From Mesonia profundi (GTDB lineage: Bacteria; Bacteroidota; Bacteroidia; Flavobacteriales; Flavobacteriaceae): a stretch of 64,000 nucleotides of DNA. Shown in pieces: positions 40,791 through 50,041 of the stretch. Both the position numbers and the translations under genes were made by a program. The stretch lies in the NCBI RefSeq assembly GCF_031085155.1, contig NZ_JAVHUL010000018.1, forward strand, positions 1 through 64,000, written 5' to 3'. A model generated the notes under the pieces. It was not told the origin of the DNA. It ran no database searches and saw nothing but the letters and a program-made list of their open reading frames with translations. Numbering within the stretch: the first letter of the stretch is position 1; each line of letters opens with the position of its first letter.

Positions 40791-41786
40791 TTAAATTTTA
40801 ACAATCATCTTTCCTTTATTTTTTCCATCAAAAAGATCTATAAATGCTTGTGGCGTATTTTCAAAACCTTCCACTATAGTTTCTTCAAATTTTAATTTAC
40901 CTTCTTTTAGCCAAGTGGCTAATTGTTTAATTCCCTCCCCAAATTCATCTTCGTAGTTACTTACAATAAAGCCTTGCATTTTTGCACTGTTTTTTATCAA
41001 TAAGGGCTCTACCCTAGGACCTGTAGGAATTTCGGTATCATTATATAGAGAAATAGCTCCGCAATTAATGATCCGCGCAAATTGATTGATATTGACTAAA
41101 ACGCCATCAGAAACTTCACCTCCCACGTTATCATAATAAACGTCAACCCCATTGGGAGCAGCTTCTTTTATCGCTTTAGACATAGTTTCGGTGCTTTTAT
41201 AATTGATGCCCACATCATACCCAAACTTATTTTTTATCATTTCAATTTTTTCCTCGCTACCAGCAATTCCAATGGTTTTTAATCCTTTGATTTTAGCAAT
41301 TTGTCCCACGGTACTTCCTACGGCACCAGCCGCGCCAGACACCACAATAGTTTCACCTTTTTTAGGTTCGCCAATGTGTGTTAGTCCAAAATAAGCGGTT
41401 AACCCTGTCATCCCTAAAATCCCTAAATAAGCTGAAAGAGGAACTTCCCCTTCGTCTATCTTTCTTAATCCTTTAGCTTTACTGACTTGCCTTTTCTTCC
41501 AAGGAAGCATTCCCGTTAAATAATCTCCTTCTTTAAAGGAATCGTTTTTAGACTCTAATACTTTTACTACAAGAGCCGAGCTTAGGGGCTCGTTTAACTT
41601 AAAGGCTTCAATGTAAGATTTCTCATCTCGCATTCTCCCTCTTAAATAAGGATCTACAGAAATGTATTGAGTTTCTAACAAAACTTCGCCTTCTTTTAAT
41701 TGAGGCTCGTCAATTTTATTGATTTCAAAATCTGAATTGGTGGGTTTTCCTTTAGGTCTACTTTTTAAAATGATTTCTTGATTCAT
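40791..41786 (-). CDS. NADP-dependent MDR-family oxidoreductase (CurA/leukotriene B4 dehydrogenase-like)
   Basis: About 331 residues, a zinc-free medium-chain reductase: N-terminal GroES-like domain (DPYLRGRMRD, GDYLTGMLPWKK) and Rossmann domain (VSGAAGAVGSTVGQIAKIKG; landmark GAAGAVGS). It would reduce alpha,beta-unsaturated carbonyls with NADPH. The ATG at 41786 (MNQEIILKSRP) is the family start; the extension to 41816 has no match. Single gene. Confidence 0.9.
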   Translation of the reverse strand: MNQEIILKSRPKGKPTNSDFEINKIDEPQLKEGEVLLETQYISVDPYLRGRMRDEKSYIEAFKLNEPLSSALVVKVLESKNDSFKEGDYLTGMLPWKKRQVSKAKGLRKIDEGEVPLSAYLGILGMTGLTAYFGLTHIGEPKKGETIVVSGAAGAVGSTVGQIAKIKGLKTIGIAGSEEKIEMIKNKFGYDVGINYKSTETMSKAIKEAAPNGVDVYYDNVGGEVSDGVLVNINQFARIINCGAISLYNDTEIPTGPRVEPLLIKNSAKMQGFIVSNYEDEFGEGIKQLATWLKEGKLKFEETIVEGFENTPQAFIDLFDGKNKGKMIVKI

Positions 41787-41945
41787 AGTTTTTTGTTTAA
41801 AGTTAAGCCGATTCAACCTTAATCGCTGTTAAGTTCTTTTTAAACTTAGCTTCTTAAACGTTAAGACTAGTTAGGTGAAAATTTAACTTTTATAACTCGC
41901 TAATTTTCAGTATTTTGTATAAGGAACCCCCATAAACTGAAAGTC

Positions 41946-43184
41946 ATGAAAACAAAGCTCTATTTTCCCCGTATTGCGATCCTATTTTTTTTAATAAGCC
42001 TTAGCATTTCGGCTCAAGAAAAATATACTTCTTACAAAGGACTTGTGATCAACCAGCAGACCGAAGAACCAGTAGTTTCTGCAAAAGTTGAAGTTGAAAA
42101 TCATGATTTCTCTACCGTAACCAATAACGAAGGAGAATTTACCCTGAAAATTCCAGCAGATTTAACAAATGCTATCATCACCACTTCTTATTTGGGCTAC
42201 GAAAGTAAGTCCCTTCATTTAAGAAATTTCGATCAAGAACGAACTTTAATTCAGTTGATAGAATCTTCAGAAAAGCTTTCTGAAATTAATTTATACCAAG
42301 TAAAAGATGCTAAATCTTTAGTAAAAGAATGCTTTTCCAAAAGAGGAGAAAATTACATTAATCATTCCGTAGTAATGAGCGGCTTTTATAGAGAAACCAT
42401 TCAGAAAGGAAGAAGAAATGTTTCCTTATCTGAAGCCGTAATAAAAATTCATAAAGAATCTTATACTTCCAATAGAAGAGATAAGATTTCGATTTTAAAA
42501 GCAAGAAAAAGCACCGATTATTCTAGGCTAGACACCTTGGCTCTAAAATTAAGAGGCGGTCCTTATAGCTCTCTTTATCTTGATGTGATGGAATATCCCG
42601 AGTTTCTATTTGAAGACGAACAACTTTCTGACTACAGTTTTACTTTAGAAAACCCTACTAGCATCAACAATAGGTATGTGCATCAAGTTAGTTTTGAAGA
42701 GAATTCTAAAGGAAATGCTTGGTATAACGGCACTTTGTATATTGATGCTGCTACCTTAACATTATTAAAAGCCGATTACAACTTAACGATTGAGAACCGA
42801 AAATTAGCTTCAAGAATGTTTGTGGTTAAAAAACCCGGAAGCGTAAAAGTGTATCCAGAAAAAATTCAATACCACGTCAATTATTTTGAAAAAGATGGAA
42901 AATGGTATTACGGTCACAGCAATGCAATGTTAGAATTTGTAGTTAATTGGAAAAAGAAATTATTCAACTCTAGATTCACGCTCACCAATGAAATGATCGT
43001 GACCAAAAGAGAGGAAGTCGAAAACAAAAAATTTATAAAAGCCAATTACATCAAGCCTTCTATTGTGATGGCCGACGATGTTTCGGGATTTAGAGATAAA
43101 AATTTTTGGGGAGCCAGCAATATCATTGAACCCGAAAAATCGATTCAAAATGCCATCGAAAAAATTAAAGCGAATCTAGATTAA
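41946..43184 (+). CDS. Secreted carboxypeptidase-regulatory-like domain protein
   Basis: A 412-residue protein with a signal peptide (to about 23, ISAQ), a carboxypeptidase-regulatory-like beta-sandwich (about 29-100: GLVINQQTEEPVVSAKVEV) and a 300-residue C-terminal domain without catalytic motifs (GFYRETIQKGRRNVSLSEAVIKI), of the kind seen in DUF5686-like Bacteroidota envelope proteins. Function unknown. Its stop codon and that of the converging methyltransferase share TTAA (43181-43184). Confidence 0.8.
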   Translation: MKTKLYFPRIAILFFLISLSISAQEKYTSYKGLVINQQTEEPVVSAKVEVENHDFSTVTNNEGEFTLKIPADLTNAIITTSYLGYESKSLHLRNFDQERTLIQLIESSEKLSEINLYQVKDAKSLVKECFSKRGENYINHSVVMSGFYRETIQKGRRNVSLSEAVIKIHKESYTSNRRDKISILKARKSTDYSRLDTLALKLRGGPYSSLYLDVMEYPEFLFEDEQLSDYSFTLENPTSINNRYVHQVSFEENSKGNAWYNGTLYIDAATLTLLKADYNLTIENRKLASRMFVVKKPGSVKVYPEKIQYHVNYFEKDGKWYYGHSNAMLEFVVNWKKKLFNSRFTLTNEMIVTKREEVENKKFIKANYIKPSIVMADDVSGFRDKNFWGASNIIEPEKSIQNAIEKIKANLD

Positions 43185-43645
43185 TAAATCTCCGTTCCTT
43201 TGGTGTTGCGATCATACATCACAATACTTCCGGCAACGGAAACATTTAAGCTTAACGCGGAAGAAAATTTAACCAATTTATGAGATTTCTCTATGGCTTG
43301 TTTAGATAAGCCGTGATCTTCTGCTCCCAATAAATAAACACCTCTTCGGGGGTGTTTAAATTTTTCTAAGGCTTCGGCCTCATCGGTTAATTCTACTCCA
43401 ATTAATAAAGCTCCCTTGGGAAGATGCTTGTAAAAATCATCAAAAGTATCGTAATGGAAATAAGGCATAGCGCCAACAGCTTTATGCGTATCTGAAGCTT
43501 GTTTCGCATAACGGTTTCCTATAGTGAAAATAAAACTTGCGCCTAAGTTTTGTGCTGTACGCCATAAAACGCCTAAGTTTTCTGGGGTTTTTCCATTTTG
43601 TATTCCTATCCCAAAAAAACCTTGTTCTAAATTATCTACTTTCAT
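43181..43645 (-). CDS. SPOUT (TrmH/SpoU) RNA methyltransferase
   Basis: A 154-residue compact SPOUT enzyme: motif 1 in NLGVLWRTAQNLGASFIF (24-41), motif 2 GVYLLGAEDHGLS and motif 3 SLNVSVAGSIVMYDR forming the AdoMet knot. It lacks an N-terminal RNA-binding extension, so it resembles tRNA 2'-O-methyltransferases of the short type. Target nucleotide unknown. It lies downstream of the GreA/B-like gene after 37 bases. Confidence 0.9.
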   Translation of the reverse strand: MKVDNLEQGFFGIGIQNGKTPENLGVLWRTAQNLGASFIFTIGNRYAKQASDTHKAVGAMPYFHYDTFDDFYKHLPKGALLIGVELTDEAEALEKFKHPRRGVYLLGAEDHGLSKQAIEKSHKLVKFSSALSLNVSVAGSIVMYDRNTKGTEIY

Positions 43646-43682
43646 CAGTTTTATAATTTACTACAAAGATGCAAGAAGATTT

Positions 43683-44177
43683 TTAATACGCAATCGCTAA
43701 CACCTTAATGCTTTTAGACTCCGCTCCCAATTGAAAGTCAACTTTCTCATTTACTTTTGCTCCCATTAAAGCTTTGGCTATGGGAGCAGTAAAACTAATT
43801 TTCTTATTTTTTACATCGGCTTCATCTACGCCAACAATCTGAAATTCTTGCATAGTTTTATTTAAAACAAATTCAACTTTGGCACCAAAACGTACTTCCT
43901 CTTGTGGCTGTTTCTCTAAAGGAATAACTCTAGCTGAAGCTATTCGCTCATTTAAAAGCTGTATTTTCCCATCGATCACCACTTGTTCTCTCCGCTTGGC
44001 TTGTTCATCTTCAAGATCTATATTTGCACGTTTTTCTTCTAAATCTTTTCTTTCCTCAAGCAAAGCATCCTTTCCGTTTTGAGTGACATAATTGGTAACT
44101 CCCATTGGCAAAGCTGCCCTTGGCGGAATTAAGGGAGCTTCCTCTTGATCTTCTTCTTTTACAAAGCCTCTACTCAT
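43683..44177 (-). CDS. GreA/GreB-family elongation factor
   Basis: A 164-residue protein: N-terminal coiled coil (about 30-80, LLEERKDLEEKRANIDLEDEQAKRR; landmark DLEEKRANIDL) and C-terminal FKBP-like domain (FQIVGVDEADVKNKKISFTAPIAKALMGAKVNE). Gre factors stimulate transcript cleavage by backtracked RNA polymerase. The coiled coil is preceded by about 30 extra residues (EEAPLIPPRAALPMG) typical of the GreB-like Bacteroidota branch. A candidate terminator hairpin lies in its leader region. Confidence 0.85.
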   Translation of the reverse strand: MSRGFVKEEDQEEAPLIPPRAALPMGVTNYVTQNGKDALLEERKDLEEKRANIDLEDEQAKRREQVVIDGKIQLLNERIASARVIPLEKQPQEEVRFGAKVEFVLNKTMQEFQIVGVDEADVKNKKISFTAPIAKALMGAKVNEKVDFQLGAESKSIKVLAIAY

Positions 44178-44244
44178 GATTACATGTTTTAAGAAACTTA
44201 ATCATTTTTACCATACTAATGTCTTAACAGACTGTTATAAACCC

Positions 44245-44279
44245 CAAAAAAGCCCTTTTTCTAAATAGAAAAAAGACCT
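44245..44279 (-). terminator. Terminator-like hairpin in the leader of the GreA/B-like gene
   Basis: On the minus strand GGTCTTTTTTCTA pairs with TAGAAAAAGGGCT (G-U pairs included), followed by TTTTT. It lies about 70 bases upstream of the GreA/B-like start with no gene before it in that direction, so it would end a short RNA or attenuate the leader. Confidence 0.45.
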
Positions 44280-44441
44280 TACTGTGCATAAAACGGTTAT
44301 TGGGGGTAGATAATAACAGTTTAGTAGATTGCACAACTAAATAATAAAACCGATAACTTCAGTTTTTTTATTATGAAAAACTAAAAACAGACAAATTTTA
44401 AGATATTCAATCCTCAATATGCTTCTCTTTTTAATCTAATT

Positions 44442-44476
44442 TAACTCATAATCGAAGAAAGTAACTTATAATCGAA
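44442..44476. promoter_or_regulatory. Tandem direct repeats upstream of the TSUP gene
   Basis: TAACTCATAATCGAA (44442-44456) and TAACTTATAATCGAA (44462-44476) match at 14 of 15 bases with a 20-bp period, about two helical turns, 68 bases before the ATG. This suits a dimeric regulator binding one face of the DNA. Confidence 0.5.
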
Positions 44477-44543
44477 AGTTTAAAGATAATAAAACAATCA
44501 TTTTTAAAAACTCTAAGTTTGCAACTCATTGCAATCTCTCATA

Positions 44544-45340
44544 ATGCTTGAATTTTTTGGTTACCTTGGTGCTCTCTTTATAGGTTTAGTTTTAGGCTTA
44601 ATCGGCGGTGGCGGGTCCATACTTACCGTCCCATCTTGGTGTATCTTATGTTTCTCAATCCTGTTGTGGCCACGGCCTACTCCTTATTTGTGGTGGGTAC
44701 CTCCTCCCTCGTTGGCGCCATTAAGAACATTCAAAAGGGCTTGGTAGATTTTAAAACGGCCCTTGTTTTTGCTACTCCCGCTTTTATAGCGGTCTATATC
44801 ACTAGAAAATTTTTGGTTCCCGCTATTCCCGAAGAGCTCTTTTATATAGGAGATTTTCTTCTTAGCAAAGACATCGCCATCATGGTTTTCTTTGCATCTA
44901 TTATGTTACTCGCCTCTATATCGATGATTCGAGGTCGCAAAGAATTAACCGAAGACGAGTCCAAAAACACGCATTTTAATTACATTTCATTAATCTTACA
45001 AGGTTTTGGTATTGGTTTGGTCACAGGAACTGTGGGTGCTGGAGGCGGATTTTTAATTATTCCCGCTTTGGTCTTTTTAGCTAAACTCCCCATGAAGAAG
45101 GCTGTCGCGACTTCGTTGTTTATCATCGCTATCAATTCGCTAATTGGTTTCTTGGGAGACGTGCAAAATTTTGAAATCGATTGGCCTTTTCTACTCGTGT
45201 TTTCTTCTATTTCTGTTGTGGGAATTTTCATCGGAATTTATTTGAATAAGTTTATTGAAGGAAAAAAACTCAAGAAAATTTTTGGCTGGTTTGTTTTATT
45301 GATGGGAATTTATATTCTTTACAAAGAACTTTTAGCTTAA
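44544..45340 (+). pseudogene. TSUP (TauE/SafE) family permease gene broken by a one-base frameshift
   Basis: The first part (44544 to about 44630, MLEFFGYLGALFIGLVLGLIGGGGSILTVP; landmark GLIGGGGSILTVP) and the second part (from about 44632, ILVYLMFLNPVVATAYSLFVVGTSS) join into one 265-residue TSUP membrane protein if one base is restored in GTCCCATC at 44628-44635. Read as is, the first frame runs into unrelated residues and stops at 44747. The second half retains the repeat motif GTVGAGGGFLIIPALVFLAKLPMKKAVATSL (landmark GAGGGFLIIPAL). The family exports or imports sulfite, sulfonates or thiosulfate. A real mutation, sequencing error or frameshifting cannot be told apart here. Confidence 0.8.
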
Positions 45341-45345
45341 AACCT

Positions 45346-45939
45346 ATGGATAATTCAGAGTCTAGTTATTGGGAAAATCGATATCAAAATCAGCAGACAG
45401 GTTGGGATTTAGGAGAAATCTCTTCTCCCCTAAAAGCTTATATCGATCAGTTGGAAGACAAATCTATCAAAATATTAATTCCGGGGGCGGGCAATTCTTA
45501 TGAAGCAGAATATCTTTTTCTTAACGGATTTGAAAACGTCTACGCAGCCGATTTTGCTGCTTCTCCCCTGCAAAATATTAAAAACAGACTTCCCAATTTT
45601 CCTGAAAATCAGCTTTTGCACAGCGACTTCTTTAAATTAGAAGATCAATTTGACCTTATTCTAGAGCAAACCTTTTTTTGTGCGCTTCCGAAATCTTTCC
45701 GTAGCGCTTACGCGGATAAGATGCAGCAACTGCTTTTGCCTGAAGGAAAACTTGTCGGGATTTTGTTTGATGATGAACTTCCTGGCGATAATCCGCCTTT
45801 TGGAGGAAGTAAAAAAGAATACCTCAGCTATTTTAATCCTCTCTTTGATATCCTCACTATTGAAACTGCCTACAATTCAATTCCGCCAAGGAAAAACCGA
45901 GAATTATTTATACGACTTCAGCCTAAAATCAAATCCTAA
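45346..45939 (+). CDS. Thiopurine-methyltransferase-like SAM-dependent methyltransferase
   Basis: A 197-residue class I methyltransferase of the TPMT branch: WENRYQNQQTGWDLGEISSPL (9-29), AdoMet-binding motif ILIPGAGNSYEAEYL, and LILEQTFFCALPKSFR. Bacterial members methylate thiols, selenium or tellurium compounds. It starts 6 bases after the TSUP gene, suggesting a sulfur-linked pair. The length is normal. Confidence 0.88.
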   Translation: MDNSESSYWENRYQNQQTGWDLGEISSPLKAYIDQLEDKSIKILIPGAGNSYEAEYLFLNGFENVYAADFAASPLQNIKNRLPNFPENQLLHSDFFKLEDQFDLILEQTFFCALPKSFRSAYADKMQQLLLPEGKLVGILFDDELPGDNPPFGGSKKEYLSYFNPLFDILTIETAYNSIPPRKNRELFIRLQPKIKS

Positions 45940-45948
45940 AAATAAAAA

Positions 45949-46659
45949 TTACTCCATAGGAACTTCCATAAATAATACCTGAGCACCCGCTTGAGCTGTC
46001 AAACAAAACTCTTGTGTTTCCCAAATTCCTATGGCATCTCTAGCGTTTATTTTTTCACTTTCAACGTTCAAACTTCCTTCTAATACAAAGATGTAAACTC
46101 CATTCTTATTGTCTTTCAGCTTGTAGGTTATAGAGGTCTCCTGAGTGAAATCACCCCTGGAAAACCAAGCATTTTGATGAATCCAAACTCCAGAATCCTC
46201 TTTGAAAGGAGATAAAATTTGATACAATTCATTCTCTTTTTTTAACTCTAAGGTTGAGATTTGATGGTAGCGCGGACTCACATTTTCCTCCTTGGGAATC
46301 ACCCAAATTTGAAGAAACTTAACATCCTTCTCGGGACTTTTGTTATACTCGCTATGCATTACTCCGGTACCAGCACTCATAACTTGTATATCCCCTTCTT
46401 TAATAAGCGTCGTATTTCCCATAGTATCCTGATGTTCTAAATCTCCTGAGAGTGGAATGGAAATAATTTCCATATTTTGATGCGGATGCTTTCCAAAACC
46501 CTTGCCTGCGCTTACCTCATCATCATTAAACACACGTAGTTTACCAAAATTCATTCGCTCTGGATTAAAATAATTAGCAAAGCTAAAGCTGTGGTAACTT
46601 TTTAACCAACCGTGATTGGCTTCTCCCCTCGTATTGGAAAGATGTATTATTTTTTTCAT
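45949..46659 (-). CDS. Pirin family protein
   Basis: A 236-residue bicupin. The metal-site motif HPHQNMEIISIPL (58-70) with later HSEYN gives the usual three His and one Glu ligands. Bacterial pirins include quercetin dioxygenases (YhhW) and redox sensors. It converges on the methyltransferase gene with a 9-base gap and stands alone. Confidence 0.92.
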   Translation of the reverse strand: MKKIIHLSNTRGEANHGWLKSYHSFSFANYFNPERMNFGKLRVFNDDEVSAGKGFGKHPHQNMEIISIPLSGDLEHQDTMGNTTLIKEGDIQVMSAGTGVMHSEYNKSPEKDVKFLQIWVIPKEENVSPRYHQISTLELKKENELYQILSPFKEDSGVWIHQNAWFSRGDFTQETSITYKLKDNKNGVYIFVLEGSLNVESEKINARDAIGIWETQEFCLTAQAGAQVLFMEVPME

Positions 46660-46820
46660 TCTTTTATTTTTAATAAAGCTATGTACAATTTATGAATTTT
46701 AAAGGAAATCATTTTTTAACTTTGCAAAAAATTTAAGGGACATAGCTGTGGGGTTTATTTAACAAACCTTCTCGTTTGTGGTCCATTTAACACCTATTCA
46801 TTTAACTAATACTCAATTTT

Positions 46821-47855
46821 GTGATTCGTTTTTCTAGTTACCTTTCATGGATGATTTTCCTATGTTTTTTCAGCTTTGCTAACTCCTTGTTTGCGCAACA
46901 GGATTCTTTAGTACTCAAGAACGGTAATCAGATTGTAGGAGAGGTTAAAAGTCTAAAGCAAGCTGTGGTGAGTATGAAAACCAGCTACAGCGATTCCGAT
47001 TTTAAAATTGAATGGGACAAAATCACTTCTATTCACACGCAAACAGAGTTTTTAATCACCTTAGAGTCTGGTTTGCGTTACAATGCAACTTTAAAAAGTA
47101 AAAACGAAAAAGAAGTGTTTCTTTTAAGCCAAACCGATACGCTCGCCACCGTAAATTTAAACGATATTGTATTCTTTAAGGAAGTGAAATCTAACTTTTT
47201 AAGCAATTTGGATGCTTCAGTAAGTGTAGGTTTTAATTATACAAAAGCAAAAGACCTGTCCCAACTTAGCGTGAGAAGTAATTTGGGATACCGTGCTAAA
47301 TATTGGGAACTAAGCGCCAATTATAACGACGTAAGATCAAGTCAAAATGAAACCGAATCTGTAAAAAGAATTGATGCCTCCATAGGATACAAGTATTATC
47401 TAAAACGCAAATGGTTCTTATTGGCAGAAACCTCTTGGCTTTCTAATACAGAGCAAAATCTTAATTTGCGTACCTTAGGAAAATTGGGAGCAGGACGGTA
47501 TTTAATTCAAACCAATAGTACTTATTGGGGATTACAACTCGGAGTTTCTTACAACAACGAAAATTTTGAGGTAGAAGGATTAGAGATATCAAACAACAGT
47601 GCAGAAGCTTTTTTAGGCACCGAATTGAATCTATATAATATTGGTGATTTAAGTTTACTCACTCGGGCGGCGGCATATCCTAGTTTAACTGAATCTGGAC
47701 GCTGGCGTTTAGATTATAATCTTGATGTAAAATACGATCTTCCACTCAATCTATTCGTCAACTTAGGAATTACCTTAAACTATGACAATCAACCAGCAGA
47801 AAACGCTAGTGAAACTGATTATATTTTTCAGACTACGGTAGGTTGGGATTTTTAA
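46821..47855 (+). CDS. DUF481-domain outer-membrane protein
   Basis: A 344-residue protein with a signal peptide (to about 25, LFAQ), a small beta-rich N-terminal domain (SLVLKNGNQIVGEVKSLKQAVVSMKT), and a C-terminal barrel of alternating strands matching DUF481 (YNDVRSSQNETESVKRIDASIGYKYYLKRKWFLLAETS; landmark DASIGYKYYL) that ends with an aromatic residue (TTVGWDF), as needed for outer-membrane insertion. Function unknown. Confidence 0.85.
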   Translation: MIRFSSYLSWMIFLCFFSFANSLFAQQDSLVLKNGNQIVGEVKSLKQAVVSMKTSYSDSDFKIEWDKITSIHTQTEFLITLESGLRYNATLKSKNEKEVFLLSQTDTLATVNLNDIVFFKEVKSNFLSNLDASVSVGFNYTKAKDLSQLSVRSNLGYRAKYWELSANYNDVRSSQNETESVKRIDASIGYKYYLKRKWFLLAETSWLSNTEQNLNLRTLGKLGAGRYLIQTNSTYWGLQLGVSYNNENFEVEGLEISNNSAEAFLGTELNLYNIGDLSLLTRAAAYPSLTESGRWRLDYNLDVKYDLPLNLFVNLGITLNYDNQPAENASETDYIFQTTVGWDF

Positions 47856-47975
47856 GACAAAGTAGTTTATCTCGTTGACACGAATAAAAAACACTTAAAA
47901 TTTCATTCTCCTTAAATCAAAAAAAAGAGGGAACCTCGGTAAATCAAACCCTTCATTAGCTATTAAAAAAGAATT

Positions 47976-48548
47976 ATGAACGAGTTATACGAAGATGAAA
48001 ATTTTAGCAATCTAAATTATAGTCAGGATCGCTTCAATATAGGAGAATACGACCATTGCACATTTACCAGTTGCGATTTTTCTAATGTCAAATTATCTGG
48101 CGCTACCTTTTTATCTTGCGAATTTATCAATTGCAATTTTACCGGTGTAGAAATGCAAAAAACCTCCTTTCAGGAAACATTTTTTGACGGCTGCAAAATG
48201 TTAGGCTTAGGTTTTAACACCTGCGAATCTTTTGGGTTCTCGGTTAAATTTAAACGATGTAATTTAAGTCACAGTGTGTTTTACCGCGTAAATTTAAAGA
48301 AAACGCTATTTGATCACTGCCAATTAGATCAAGTAGACTTTGCGGAAGCTGACTTACAAGAAGCGCTTTTTAAAGAATCTGATTTAAACGGAAGCACTTT
48401 CTTTAATTCTAAGCTTCAGAAATGCAATTTTAAAACGGCTAAAAATTACAGTTTCGATCTGGAAGAAAATATGCTCAAAGGAGCCAAATTTTCTTCCCCT
48501 GAAGTATTGCGATTATTAAAAAAATACAAAATAAAAATAGAGAATTAA
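47976..48548 (+). CDS. Pentapeptide-repeat protein
   Basis: A 190-residue protein built of A(D/N)LxX-type pentapeptides (CDFSNVKLSGATFLSCEFINCNFTGVEM; later CNLSHSVFYRVNLKKTLF, CQLDQVDFAEADLQEALF), which fold as a right-handed quadrilateral helix. It is related to the McbG/QnrB-like group by repeat pattern, but no gyrase-protection role can be claimed. Single gene; no terminator or partner seen. Confidence 0.88.
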   Translation: MNELYEDENFSNLNYSQDRFNIGEYDHCTFTSCDFSNVKLSGATFLSCEFINCNFTGVEMQKTSFQETFFDGCKMLGLGFNTCESFGFSVKFKRCNLSHSVFYRVNLKKTLFDHCQLDQVDFAEADLQEALFKESDLNGSTFFNSKLQKCNFKTAKNYSFDLEENMLKGAKFSSPEVLRLLKKYKIKIEN

Positions 48549-48605
48549 GCTACAGGTTATACCTAATTGTCTCTAAGGATTTAAATTCTTAATCGTTTCC
48601 ATAAA

Positions 48606-48625
48606 CACTTCCGCGAAAGCGTAAA
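48606..48625. repeat. Intergenic copy of the CTTCCGCGAAAGCG motif
   Basis: CACTTCCGCGAAAGCGTAAA lies between the pentapeptide and CoA-transferase genes. It is one of at least ten copies of CTTYCGCGRAAGCG-like palindromes in the window, most of the others inside genes. Confidence 0.75.
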
Positions 48626-48725
48626 TTTTACACCGAATTTAACCGCTAAAATTTTGAATACTTAAAACTTAATTGTAGTATATACGCTAAGGTTTACGAA
48701 CCATTATTAAACTAAAATTAGTACT

Positions 48726-50000
48726 ATGAAACTAACCTATTCTTCTGTTGATCAAGCCGTAGGAAAAATAAAATCTGGAGACCGTATTTTTTTTCAAGGT
48801 GCTGCCATGACTCCTCTTTTTTTAATTGATGCGATTTGCCAACGCTATCAAGAATTAAAGAATGTAGAGATTGTTCAAATTCATACCGAAGGTGAAGCGC
48901 TTTACACGCAAGAGCCTTATAATAATTCTTTTAAGGTCAATAGTTGTTTTGTAGGAAGCAACGTGAGAAGTGCGATTAATGGCGGCCACGGAGATTATAT
49001 TCCTATTTTCTTAAGTGAAATTCACAGCTTGTTTAGAAATGACATTCTTCCCTTAGATGTGGCTGTGATTCATGTGTCCCCTCCAGATGCACACGGTTTT
49101 TGTTCTTTAGGAACCTCTGTAGACATCACGATACCGGCTATAGAAAAAGCAAAGATTGTAATTGCGCAAGTAAATCCTAATGCCCCAAGAACGCATGGGG
49201 ACGGGATTATACATATTTCAAAAATTGATTACGCTGTAGAAATTGATATTCCTATGAGAACGGCGCATCAACAAGCTCTTTCTGAAATTGAAATACAAAT
49301 TGGAAAAAATGTTGCCGAATTGATAGATGATGGTGCTACTTTGCAAATGGGTATCGGGAACATCCCTAATGCAGTACTCTCTAACCTTCACAATCACAAA
49401 GGCTTGGGAATACATACCGAAATGTTTTCTGACGGAATTTTGCCTTTGGTAAAAAGTGGCGTGATTACAGGAGAGCATAAAATAGTAAAAAACAGTAAAA
49501 TTGTCACCTGCTTTGCGGTAGGAAGTCAAGAACTCTACGATTTTGTAGATGACAATCCTTTAGTTCATTTTAAAGAAGCAGCTTATACCAACGACACCTC
49601 AATTATTAGACGAAATCCTAGAGTGACTGCTATTAATAGTGCCATAGAAATTGATCTCACCGGACAAATCTGCGCCGATACCATTGGAGGAAGACAGTAT
49701 AGCGGGGTTGGAGGACAAATGGACTTTATACGAGGTGCGTCACTCTCTAAAGGAGGAAAACCTATTTTTGCGATGCCTTCTACTACCAATAAAGGGATCT
49801 CTAAAATCACTCCGTTTTTAAATAAAGGAGCGGGCGTAACTACTACAAGGGCTCACGTTCATTATGTAGTCACCGAATATGGAGTAGCTAATTTATACGG
49901 AAAAAATCTAAAACAGCGCGCGGCGGCTTTAATTAGTATAGCGCACCCTAAATATAGAGAAGAGTTGACACAGGAAGCTTTTCAGCGATTTGGAGGATAA
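48726..50000 (+). CDS. Acetyl-CoA hydrolase/transferase (4-hydroxybutyrate CoA-transferase-like)
   Basis: A 424-residue family I CoA-transferase with MGIGNIPNAVLSNL, the catalytic-glutamate segment GIHTEMFSDGI and the C-terminal GGQMDFIRGASLSKGGKPI (landmark GGQMDFIRGA). It moves CoA between short acyl groups (acetate, butyrate, 4-hydroxybutyrate). The gene ends 41 bases before the converging Fnr-type regulator gene and has no pathway neighbour. Confidence 0.9.
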   Translation: MKLTYSSVDQAVGKIKSGDRIFFQGAAMTPLFLIDAICQRYQELKNVEIVQIHTEGEALYTQEPYNNSFKVNSCFVGSNVRSAINGGHGDYIPIFLSEIHSLFRNDILPLDVAVIHVSPPDAHGFCSLGTSVDITIPAIEKAKIVIAQVNPNAPRTHGDGIIHISKIDYAVEIDIPMRTAHQQALSEIEIQIGKNVAELIDDGATLQMGIGNIPNAVLSNLHNHKGLGIHTEMFSDGILPLVKSGVITGEHKIVKNSKIVTCFAVGSQELYDFVDDNPLVHFKEAAYTNDTSIIRRNPRVTAINSAIEIDLTGQICADTIGGRQYSGVGGQMDFIRGASLSKGGKPIFAMPSTTNKGISKITPFLNKGAGVTTTRAHVHYVVTEYGVANLYGKNLKQRAAALISIAHPKYREELTQEAFQRFGG

Positions 50001-50041
50001 ATATGTAAAATGGATGGGCTTTATAAAATAGGTTGGTAGAC

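Larger units (their letters stand above)
44178..44543. other. 366-bp divergent gap with hairpin and direct repeats
   Basis: No protein gene seen. It contains a terminator-like hairpin read leftwards (44245-44279), outer complementary segments (CTGTTAT near 44233 and ATAACAG near 44333), and two 15-base direct repeats (44442-44476) upstream of the TSUP gene. Confidence 0.55.

Noticed and set aside
44529-45340. Programmed frameshifting in the TSUP gene
   Set aside because: The junction GTCCCATC has no long slippery heptamer and no clear stimulatory stem just downstream; a mutation or sequencing error is simpler.
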